The notes beneath the pieces were generated by a model. That model had not been told where the DNA came from. It ran no database searches and saw only the letters and a list, made by a program, of their open reading frames with translations. A DNA stretch of 6,106 nt, from NCBI GenBank assembly GCA_020355945.1, contig CP070627.1, positions 8,038,318 through 8,044,423 of the forward strand, in the 5' to 3' direction. Shown here piece by piece: positions 1-5,485 of this stretch (the first letter of the stretch is position 1; the number at the start of each line of letters is the position of its first letter). The stretch is from Candidatus Aminicenantota bacterium (GTDB lineage: Bacteria; Acidobacteriota; Aminicenantia; UBA2199). The translations under genes were made by a program, and so were the position numbers.

Positions 1-618
1 TACCAGCTTATTGATGAAACTTTTCATCCGTTCGATCAGTACCAAACCGCTTTCATGACGCTCCAGGCGCTCCAGGCTCATCCCCAACGGGTCATTTTCC
101 AGGGTCTTCTCCACCTCGTTGATCACTTGCAAATATTCGCTCACCTCCTGGAAAGCCTGTTGAAGCGGGGATAAAATAGGGGACCCCTGGTAATCACTGG
201 TTTTTTCCTTATTTATATCCCTGTCCACCTTTAAAGCAGCAGCTAAAAATGCATATAAAAAATGATCGTCTTTGGCCACAAGATTGGGTTTGATCACCGG
301 CAGCGAATAAATATCCGAATTTTTTTGTTGATCTTTGCTGCCGGATTCTTTTCCTTCATAATGGTATTGGGATACCAGCGTCCGCAGGAGACTGCTTTTA
401 CCGGAACCGGGAGAACCGAAAATACCAATTGAAAGTAACGGCATCTGACCTATTTCAGTACTATCCGGCAATTTGCCCAAAGTTTTACTATGTTTTTCAA
501 TCAATTTTAAGATTCGGGAAATCTCATCTTTCCAAAGACTTTCCTCCTTTTCAAAAGCCCGGGACGTCCGGGAACGATCCATTTTCAGGATTGTTTTCGG
601 CTTATTGTTATCAGGCAT
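1..618 (-). CDS. P-loop NTPase, KAP/AAA-like, C-terminus cut by window edge
   Basis: The reading frame is open from an ATG at 618 to the window edge (206 codons visible) and was read by hand on the minus strand. AAGGAGG at 625-631 lies 6 nt before the ATG. Residues 1-58 are charged and probably helical. Residues 63-82 form a hydrophobic strand followed by Walker A, GSPGSGKS at 68-75, so it should bind and hydrolyse nucleotide. Residues 107-130 (LPVIKPN, then DDHFLYAFLAAAL) fit the segment after the P-loop in KAP-like and related ATPases, where a strand ending in a Pro-containing loop precedes a helix. Residues 150-206 look helical, perhaps coiled. Walker B and sensor motifs would lie beyond the edge, so the exact family cannot be fixed; STAND or another AAA-type ATPase is possible. 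The gene lies downstream of the single-helix membrane protein on the same strand, 167 nt away, and has its own promoter in that gap. It may act at the membrane with that neighbour, but this is inference. Its substrate or partner is unknown. Confidence 0.8.
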   Translation of the reverse strand, partial: MPDNNKPKTILKMDRSRTSRAFEKEESLWKDEISRILKLIEKHSKTLGKLPDSTEIGQMPLLSIGIFGSPGSGKSSLLRTLVSQYHYEGKESGSKDQQKNSDIYSLPVIKPNLVAKDDHFLYAFLAAALKVDRDINKEKTSDYQGSPILSPLQQAFQEVSEYLQVINEVEKTLENDPLGMSLERLERHESGLVLIERMKSFINKLV

Positions 619-717
619 TTATAACCTCCTTCTCTCATTTTATATTGCGGCGAAACACTTACAGCACCGAATCGCCGCCAGGAGAATATCTTCCCCTCGA
701 CTATACCTTGATTTTTA

Positions 718-746
718 ATTCTAACATTAATAATATTCGATGTCAA
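718..746 (-). promoter_or_regulatory. Sigma-A-type promoter of the P-loop NTPase gene
   Basis: On the minus strand, TTGACA (741-746) is followed by a 17-nt AT-rich spacer and TAGAAT (718-723). This is a perfect -35 and a 5/6 -10 at ideal spacing. The start of transcription would be near 711, giving a leader of about 90 nt before the ATG at 618. The NTPase gene can therefore be transcribed independently of the membrane-protein gene upstream. No convincing terminator was seen between the two genes, so read-through is also possible. Confidence 0.7.
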
Positions 747-785
747 CAACATTTTTTTATTTTCCCGGTTGGGAGCTGCAGCCAT

Positions 786-1355
786 TTAATTTTTTTTCTT
801 TTTTTTAATGGATTTAAGTAATTTTCCCTGTTCCCTTTTTAATCGTCTGAATTCCCCTTCACAATATTTTAAGAGCGCTTTCCCCGGGTACTTCGCCTTT
901 GTTTCGCCAACTTCCGCGTGCTCATTTTCCCTCCTGTGAAAAACAATTTTGAATTCCAACAAATGCGCCAGCAGGTTCAACAGGACCTTTGGCATTTCAT
1001 CCCCCTCAATAAGACTGGTTTCATTTACGATTATTTCGTACAATCTTTCATTATTGGGGATAAATACGGTGGTCATCCAATGATGAAATTCAGCCAATTG
1101 TTCAGGGGTGGGTTTGTTTTCGTTTTTATAAAAATTGGGATTATGATCATATTTGGAAATAAAATTCTGCCACGCCTCTTCATTGGACCGTACGATAGCC
1201 AATAATGGGCCGTAAAAGTTGTTTAACTGCCGGTTAATCCATTCTAACCGACTTTTTTTTCCTTCCAGGTTCAAATTGTAAAAATAACTAAATAAAAAAC
1301 CGGCCACTGCCAATGCCACGGAAGCAAATATGCTTATCGCTGTTGGAAAATCCAT
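786..1355 (-). CDS. Uncharacterised single-helix membrane protein
   Basis: This 189-residue protein starts at ATG 1355, with AAGGAGG at 1360-1366 only 4 nt upstream. Residues 5-26 form one strongly hydrophobic helix. It is followed by a basic segment (KKSR) and a motif RLEWINRQLNNFYGPLL at 36-52, so the tail is probably cytoplasmic (N-out/C-in by the positive-inside rule). A second recognisable block at 92-118 (HHWMTTVFIPNNERLYEII, then ETSLIEG), followed by a MPKVLLNLLAHLLEFK stretch at 121-136, matches my memory of a widespread uncharacterised bacterial family. That family has no function I can name. Residues 160-184 are helical and basic, and the protein ends in five lysines and an asparagine encoded by two runs of eight A separated by one G. 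No catalytic motif was seen. It is probably co-regulated with the P-loop NTPase downstream, for which it could be a membrane partner. The existence of the gene is well supported; a role is not. Confidence 0.85.
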   Translation of the reverse strand: MDFPTAISIFASVALAVAGFLFSYFYNLNLEGKKSRLEWINRQLNNFYGPLLAIVRSNEEAWQNFISKYDHNPNFYKNENKPTPEQLAEFHHWMTTVFIPNNERLYEIIVNETSLIEGDEMPKVLLNLLAHLLEFKIVFHRRENEHAEVGETKAKYPGKALLKYCEGEFRRLKREQGKLLKSIKKKKKN

Positions 1356-1388
1356 TTTTCCTCCTTTTATTTATACCAGGTGACCACT

Positions 1389-1417
1389 ATAATAACATAA
1401 AAAAAAATCATTTGCAA
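1389..1417 (-). promoter_or_regulatory. Promoter of the membrane-protein gene
   Basis: Minus-strand TTGCAA (1412-1417), a 17-nt T-rich spacer and TATTAT (1389-1394) make a plausible sigma-A promoter. Transcription would start near 1382, about 27 nt before the start codon at 1355. The site is divergent from the promoter of the FAD oxidoreductase gene, roughly 100 bp away. Confidence 0.55.
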
Positions 1418-1430
1418 AATATGTACAATT

Positions 1431-1460
1431 TTGTGTTAATCTGTGTTTCTCCGTGTTCGT
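1431..1460. repeat. Short period-10 tandem repeat (TGTGTT/CGTGTT core)
   Basis: Three adjacent 10-bp units carry TGTGTT at 1432-1437, TGTGTT at 1442-1447 and CGTGTT at 1452-1457, all in the same register. On the minus strand the cores read AACACA or AACACG. Similar AACACAGA-type tracts occur in intergenic regions of many bacteria, by memory, so this may be a remnant of a dispersed repeat. One helical turn between the cores would also suit a DNA-binding protein. Confidence 0.5.
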
Positions 1461-1461
1461 G

Positions 1462-1474
1462 GCCACTATGTGGC
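1462..1474. repeat. Inverted repeat GCCAC-TAT-GTGGC
   Basis: A perfect 5-bp inverted repeat with a 3-nt centre directly follows the period-10 tract and sits between the two divergent promoters. It could be a small operator half-site pair or part of the dispersed repeat. It has no T-tract, so it is not a terminator. The CCACTAT string recurs at 1384-1390, next to the -10 of the leftward promoter. Confidence 0.35.
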
Positions 1475-1508
1475 TAAAATTAGAATTGCTGTGCTTCAAA
1501 GCAAAAGA

Positions 1509-1538
1509 TTGACAAATCCTTGTCCGTTTAGCTATAAT
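1509..1538 (+). promoter_or_regulatory. Strong sigma-A promoter of the FAD oxidoreductase gene
   Basis: TTGACA (1509-1514), an 18-nt spacer and TATAAT (1533-1538) match both consensus hexamers perfectly. Transcription should start near 1545, leaving an unusually long leader of about 108 nt before the ATG at 1653. The leader contains two small hairpins: AATCCT/AGGATT (1547-1552 with 1561-1566) running into a T6 tract, and TGCCT/AGGCA (1570-1574 with 1579-1583). The first resembles a weak attenuator. No known riboswitch class was recognised. Confidence 0.8.
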
Positions 1539-1652
1539 ACAACCGTAATCCTAGGTGTAAAGGATTTTTTGCCTTTAGAGGCATAATAGAAATAAGTGAG
1601 AAAAAGATTACGAATGTAAAATGATTAAAAATAATGTAAGGAGTTAAGTCTA

Positions 1653-3116
1653 ATGAACAGTAAAAATGAAGGATTGAACAACCCCCCACCACCTGAAAAA
1701 CTGGAAGCCGATGTAGTGGTCGTGGGGGCCGGTTCCTCCGGTTTAAGCGCTGCATTAACTGCGGGCTCGGGTGGAGCAAAGGTTGTGGTATTTGAAAAGA
1801 TGCCTTTCCCCGGTGGTTACTCTTTATTTTCCGAGGGTATGTTTGCTGCCGAAAGCATTATACAGCAGCGGGATTATGTGGGTATAACCCGGGACAGTGC
1901 TTTTAAGCATCATATGTCGGGTACCCATTGGAGCGCCAACGGTCGGCTGGTGAGAGCGTTTATCGATAAATCCGCCGATACCATCGATTGGCTGATGAAT
2001 ATGGGGGTGGAGTATACCAACGTGGCTACACTGTGGCCCAACGGACCCCGCACCTGGCATTTAATGAAAGGTGGAGGAAAAGCCCTTATCCGGGTAATGG
2101 CTCAACAATTACAGGAAAAAGGCGTTAGCATGTTTGCGGAAACTGCGGTAGTAGAACTGATAATGGACCGGAACCACCGGGCTGCCGGTGTCATGGCCCG
2201 GACAAAAGAGGGAAAAACCGTCCAGGCCAGGGCAAAAGCAGTGATCATTGCAGGTGGAGGTTTTGCCGCCAACCCGAAAATGGTACGGGAACATTCGGGC
2301 CTTCCCTTTGATGCACCGCCTGTGGTTCCTATGCCCCAAACCGGGGACCATATCCAAATGGCCTGGAAAGTAAAGGCTGCCCCCAAAGATACCCATGTTA
2401 TCCTGGCCATCCCCTGCGTACCCGGAGAAAAACCCACCTCTCATTTGTGGTCTGCTGCTTTTCAACCCCTACTCTGGGTAAACCTTGATGGTCAGCGGTT
2501 CTGCGATGAAACCGTGGCCTTCACATTCCCTTATGCCGCTCAAACCCTGGCCAATCAAAAGAACGGGGTTATGTTTACTATTTTCGATGAAAATGTAAAA
2601 AAACAATTGCTCCAGGAGGGTGTGGATGTCTCCCTGGGAGTGTTTGTGCCGGTAACCACCAAGTTGGATCGCCTGGAAGAAGAACTGGCCAAAGGTATCA
2701 ATGAAGGGAAAGCCTTTACTGCCGATTCCATCGATGAACTGGCGGATAAAATCGGTGTGAACCGCACCCGATTGGGGACTGCAGTGAAAACCTATAACCG
2801 GTCCTGCAAAGAACGTTATGATGGTGAGTTCGCCAAGGAGCGAAAATACCTGGACCCAGTGGAAAAGAAAAAATTTTATGCTGTCAAATCAATGCTGCAC
2901 ATTTTTACCACTCTGGGAGGTATCCGCATCAACCACAAAACCGAAGTCCTGGATACCGATGCCAATGTCATCTCCGGGCTCTATGCGGTGGGTAACTGCG
3001 CTGGCGGTATGTACGGGTTGGCGTATGATATATTCACCAGCGGCGGTGCCCTGGGGTTTGCCATCAATTCCGGCCGCATGGCCGGAGAAAACAGTTTAGC
3101 CTATATCGGCAAATAG
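1653..3116 (+). CDS. FAD-dependent oxidoreductase, fumarate-reductase flavoprotein superfamily
   Basis: This is a 487-residue FAD_binding_2-type protein. AAGGAG at 1638-1643, 9 nt before the ATG, supports this start. Residues 20-49 form the Rossmann dinucleotide fold, with GAGSSG at 25-30 and an acidic residue (E49) ending the second strand to hold the ribose. VIIAGGGFAAN at 197-207 and LWVNLDGQRFCDE at 274-286 are typical of the flavoprotein and capping domains. GLYAVGNCAGG at 442-452 and the SGRMAG helix at 473-478 close the FAD site. In fumarate reductases the substrate His lies in a HHTMGG motif and the catalytic Arg follows the GGxHG block. Here these read FTTLGG (418-423) and YGLAYDIFTSGG (454-465), so fumarate reduction is unlikely and the substrate is unknown. 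Alternatives are a 2-enoate or ketosteroid-type dehydrogenase. No signal peptide, haem motif or FMN-binding domain is present, so it is probably cytoplasmic. It is transcribed alone and is convergent with the radical SAM gene. Confidence 0.9.
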   Translation: MNSKNEGLNNPPPPEKLEADVVVVGAGSSGLSAALTAGSGGAKVVVFEKMPFPGGYSLFSEGMFAAESIIQQRDYVGITRDSAFKHHMSGTHWSANGRLVRAFIDKSADTIDWLMNMGVEYTNVATLWPNGPRTWHLMKGGGKALIRVMAQQLQEKGVSMFAETAVVELIMDRNHRAAGVMARTKEGKTVQARAKAVIIAGGGFAANPKMVREHSGLPFDAPPVVPMPQTGDHIQMAWKVKAAPKDTHVILAIPCVPGEKPTSHLWSAAFQPLLWVNLDGQRFCDETVAFTFPYAAQTLANQKNGVMFTIFDENVKKQLLQEGVDVSLGVFVPVTTKLDRLEEELAKGINEGKAFTADSIDELADKIGVNRTRLGTAVKTYNRSCKERYDGEFAKERKYLDPVEKKKFYAVKSMLHIFTTLGGIRINHKTEVLDTDANVISGLYAVGNCAGGMYGLAYDIFTSGGALGFAINSGRMAGENSLAYIGK

Positions 3117-3220
3117 AGGGGATAGTAGGGTGTCGGTTTATTTAACAGAAAAGGACAAAAAGGAAAAAAGGAGGGACAGACAAGAAAATTTTTTTTATCG
3201 GTTGGAATAACAAATATAGC
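3117..3220. other. Convergent intergenic region with purine-rich tract
   Basis: This region separates the ends of the FAD and radical SAM genes. Its plus strand is very purine-rich from 3146 to 3187 and contains GGGACAG at 3173-3179, followed by AAAATTTTTTTT (3186-3197). No stem strong enough to be called an intrinsic terminator was found on either strand, although the T8 tract could end plus-strand transcription. The tract resembles one at 5356-5398, beyond the other end of the radical SAM gene. Confidence 0.5.
3151..3190 (+). repeat. GGGACAG purine tract, copy A
   Basis: The order of blocks is AAAAAGG, AAAAAAGG, AGGGACAG, then CAAGAAAATTT. The same order (AAAAAGCGGG, AAAAAATC, GGGGACAG, CAAAAAATGTTT) appears at 5356-5398 in the same orientation. 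The two copies bracket the radical SAM gene. Similarity was judged by eye and is imperfect; low complexity could account for part of it. Confidence 0.35.
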
Positions 3221-5161
3221 TTAACTTTTACTACCGTTCACACCTACTTCCCATTTCGATATCTCGGCATTGGGTGCATAGAATGCTCCCCAGTATATAT
3301 TGTCTAGCGCTCGTTTTATTTCGCGTTCTATAAATCGACCATTAGACATAGACAAGAATCGTGAAAGATCAACAGCCAAACTTGGTCGATGCCGACAAGG
3401 TTTAATCTTTCCATCAGATGTCACCGTAAATTGGAATAAGCCTTCTTGGCAGGGGAACTTTTTGCATCGGATACAAATACGTCCATAATGAGACCCTAAA
3501 CTACTGTCCTTTATGCGTACACGTGTATCTTTGTTTATGATGAGCTCTAGCATTGGTATACCAAAATTACCGACAGTATTTACAATCCGATCGTTACCGT
3601 ATTTATTTATCAAACGATCGGCAAAGTTAGCTAACGGAACGTAATTGTCACGCCAATAGTTTCTAGGTAGATCGGAATAGTTATTTAAATCTAATAACTT
3701 AAGATCAAGCCCATTTTGAATGCAGTACTCTATAAGGCTTTCCATTTCATCTATATTTTTTTTGGTGACAACGGTGTTTATAATTATAGACAAACCCTCC
3801 TTCCTTGCAGCGTGAATGCCATTCAATACAGTGTTCAGACCTTGAATACCAGTAATATCTTCAAACTTGCCTGGGTTCAATGTATCGAGACTTACTTTAA
3901 GGGAAATCTTGTTAAATGTAGCAATTCTCTTGGCAAATTTCTCAAGCAAAAGTCCGTTTGTTGCGAGTCTCAAGCTTGAAAGTGAGGAATGCGAGTGTAA
4001 TTTCTCAACTAACTCTAAAAAAGATTCCCCTAAAAGAAGGGGCTCACCACCTGTCAACCTTATATGTTCGAAACCCATATCAAGAGCAATCTTCCCTATC
4101 AGAGCCATTTTTTCAATCGTTATAGGCTTTCCACATTTAGCGTAGTTTTCGTCTGACTTCGGGCAATAGCAACATTTAAAATTGCATTGTGGTGTTAGGA
4201 CAATCCTCAATGCAGGGAAACTGAGTTCCATAGCTCTTTGGGAGCTCAATGCTCTTCCCTTATCTAATTCTGTTCGCACTATGGAATCTTCGGGATTTTC
4301 TACAAAGTAGCTGTTCATCTCGCTATCCCATCTTAATTTAAGTGCTTTGAGCAACCGAGGGGAGGATTGGATGATTTCAGTCAGTGTACGAATCCATTCG
4401 GAGCGTGGGAATCCCCGCTGCTCTGATGCGCCAGCACAAAGTCGATCACAGAAGTCTCCTACGCTTAATCGTTTATCGATGATTCCTCTAGCTAAAGACA
4501 TTAATCTAGCTTCAAAGGGAACAGAGCCTTTCATAAATAGTTCCTGTAGAACTGCTTTATAAAGCCTGGCATGTGATGAAGAATTTTCAAATAAAAACCC
4601 ACTAGTACTTGGCTCGTTGTGGTGTGCTCCTGAAAGAAGAACCGTCTGTCCTGCGACGATAAATTTGATGCTCCGTTCTTCGCGATGCCATATTTGAAAA
4701 GGTCTGCGCTTAGCCGAATCCAGCCTGTCAAGACTTATCCGATACTTCCACAAAATACCAGGGAAATAAGGGCCAACATCAATTGGACCAAGAAACACAA
4801 TATCCCAAGGTTTGAGATTCATTAGAACTTTTCTCTTTTCAGGAAGAATTGGCCACGTACTTGTGCATGTGTAGATGACTTCATCATCACGTGCTAGAGA
4901 ATAATATTTGTGAGCCAACTCAAGATAGTTAGTGGCACTAGAGATTAATCCTAATCTCTCGAGAATGCTTGCGACAAGTCCCTCAGTCCGAATGCTTAAC
5001 CAAAGACCTGCAAAGACAAAAAGAACTGATATCATATTTCCAATAGGAGCAACAAATTTGTTAATACTCTGGCTTATAGGAAGATGTAAGAAAGGTAGTA
5101 CGTTTGCAACGATAAGAAGAAATAGGGCACAGCTAAACAGAATTTTGACCGATTGTCTCAC
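3221..5161 (-). CDS. Membrane-anchored MoaA-like radical SAM protein with N-terminal extension
   Basis: This is a 646-residue protein, about twice the size of MoaA. It starts at GTG 5161, with GGAGG at 5173-5177, 11 nt upstream. Residues 7-26 and 41-57 are two membrane helices, with the rest probably cytoplasmic. Residues 65-212 look like a degenerate PLD-type domain: RSIKFIVAGQTVLLSGA (163-179) then STSGFLFENSSSHARLYKA (185-203), with no HKD motif. This assignment is tentative. Residues 213-310 are unassigned. Residues 318-490 are radical SAM: C326-X3-C330-X2-C333 for the 4Fe-4S cluster, RLTGGEP (368-374) for SAM, ATNGLLL (400-406) and KVSLDTLNP (422-430), all strongly MoaA-like. C563, C566, C571 and C589 (ending in DGKIKPC) probably bind a second cluster as in MoaA or SPASM proteins. 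The C-terminal GG of MoaA is absent, the end being NGSKS, and no molybdopterin genes are nearby, so it is unlikely to be a GTP cyclase for cofactor synthesis. The substrate is unknown. Arginine codons (AGA, CGA, CGT) differ from its CGG-using neighbours, which suggests transfer. Confidence 0.88.
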   Translation of the reverse strand: MRQSVKILFSCALFLLIVANVLPFLHLPISQSINKFVAPIGNMISVLFVFAGLWLSIRTEGLVASILERLGLISSATNYLELAHKYYSLARDDEVIYTCTSTWPILPEKRKVLMNLKPWDIVFLGPIDVGPYFPGILWKYRISLDRLDSAKRRPFQIWHREERSIKFIVAGQTVLLSGAHHNEPSTSGFLFENSSSHARLYKAVLQELFMKGSVPFEARLMSLARGIIDKRLSVGDFCDRLCAGASEQRGFPRSEWIRTLTEIIQSSPRLLKALKLRWDSEMNSYFVENPEDSIVRTELDKGRALSSQRAMELSFPALRIVLTPQCNFKCCYCPKSDENYAKCGKPITIEKMALIGKIALDMGFEHIRLTGGEPLLLGESFLELVEKLHSHSSLSSLRLATNGLLLEKFAKRIATFNKISLKVSLDTLNPGKFEDITGIQGLNTVLNGIHAARKEGLSIIINTVVTKKNIDEMESLIEYCIQNGLDLKLLDLNNYSDLPRNYWRDNYVPLANFADRLINKYGNDRIVNTVGNFGIPMLELIINKDTRVRIKDSSLGSHYGRICIRCKKFPCQEGLFQFTVTSDGKIKPCRHRPSLAVDLSRFLSMSNGRFIEREIKRALDNIYWGAFYAPNAEISKWEVGVNGSKS

Positions 5162-5288
5162 ACTTTGTCAAACCTCCGATAAAGTACTATCATATCGATG
5201 CTGCTAGATGGCAGGCAAAAAAGTGCCACTAAAGGAACTCATATCTTAACTTTAATGACAAAGAATTCCTCTTTAATCATGAGGGAAT

Positions 5289-5317
5289 ATATTAATAGAT
5301 ATGTAAAAAAAAGTCAA
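5289..5317 (-). promoter_or_regulatory. Promoter of the radical SAM gene
   Basis: Minus-strand TTGACT (5312-5317), a 17-nt spacer with a T7 tract, and TAATAT (5289-5294) form a good sigma-A promoter. The start would be near 5282, about 120 nt ahead of the GTG at 5161. The gene therefore appears to be monocistronic with its own promoter, as expected of a self-contained cassette. Confidence 0.65.
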
Positions 5318-5355
5318 TATATATAAAGGGCAAATTTTATTCCTTTCCTGGTAGG

Positions 5356-5404
5356 AGCGGAAAAAGCGGGAAAAAATCGGGGACAGCAAAAAATGTTTGC
5401 CCGC
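5356..5404 (+). repeat. GGGACAG purine tract, copy B, with hairpin
   Basis: This is the partner of the tract at 3151-3190, with GGGACAG at 5380-5386. It contains GCAAA/TTTGC (5386-5390 with 5396-5400), flanked by CGG/CCG that can extend the stem across a bulge. On the minus strand this hairpin is followed by ATTTTTT (5377-5371), so it resembles a weak terminator placed upstream of the radical SAM promoter. GGGGACAG-type intergenic repeats are common in several bacterial lineages, by memory, so this may be a remnant of one. Confidence 0.4.
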
Positions 5405-5431
5405 CGGATGCACAAATATTAATTGTTGTTA

Positions 5432-5460
5432 TTGAATTTAATCCGGTTTTCAGTTATTAT
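5432..5460 (+). promoter_or_regulatory. Promoter of the secreted LamG-type protein gene
   Basis: TTGAAT (5432-5437), a 17-nt spacer and TATTAT (5455-5460) make a reasonable sigma-A promoter. Transcription would start near 5467, leaving a short leader of about 19 nt that carries the ribosome binding site AAGGAGG (5473-5479), 6 nt before the ATG at 5486. Confidence 0.6.
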
Positions 5461-5485
5461 TTACAGCATGAAAAGGAGGAAAATT

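Larger units (their letters stand above)
5162..5485. other. Divergent intergenic region between radical SAM and LamG genes
   Basis: This 324-bp gap holds no credible gene. From left to right it contains the roughly 120-nt leader of the radical SAM gene, its promoter, a TA-rich step (5316-5326), the second GGGACAG purine tract with a hairpin, and the promoter and ribosome binding site of the secreted-protein gene. In the minus-strand leader, TGGCA and TGCCA can pair around a T-rich loop (about 5208-5228), but no known riboswitch was recognised. Confidence 0.6.

Noticed and set aside
764..783. Inverted repeat near the end of the membrane-protein gene as a terminator
   Set aside because: The CCC/GGG stem is only 3 bp and the GCTGCAGC palindrome has no loop; neither precedes a T-tract in the right direction.
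429..821. Plus-strand 130-residue open frame
   Set aside because: It is antisense to the NTPase gene and its promoter, has no ribosome binding site and its composition is unlike a real protein.
1621..1647. Eight-codon frame in the FAD gene leader
   Set aside because: It has no ribosome binding site, overlaps the Shine-Dalgarno of the real gene and is short enough to occur by chance.
2102..2465. Minus-strand open frames of 111 and 118 residues inside the FAD gene
   Set aside because: They are antisense shadows of a well-supported flavoprotein, without start signals or recognisable domains.
3069..3086. Perfect 7-bp inverted repeat (TCCGGCC/GGCCGGA) as a terminator
   Set aside because: It lies inside the coding sequence for the conserved SGRMAG segment of the FAD protein and is not followed by a T-tract.
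3221..5161. Radical SAM protein as a prokaryotic viperin
   Set aside because: The Cys motif surroundings (TPQCNFKCCYC), RLTGGEP and VSLDTLNP match MoaA rather than the viperin pattern, and the C-terminal Cys cluster is MoaA/SPASM-like.
3221..5161. Naming the radical SAM gene moaA
   Set aside because: The long membrane-bound N-terminal extension, missing C-terminal GG, altered C-terminal Cys spacing and lack of molybdopterin genes argue against it.
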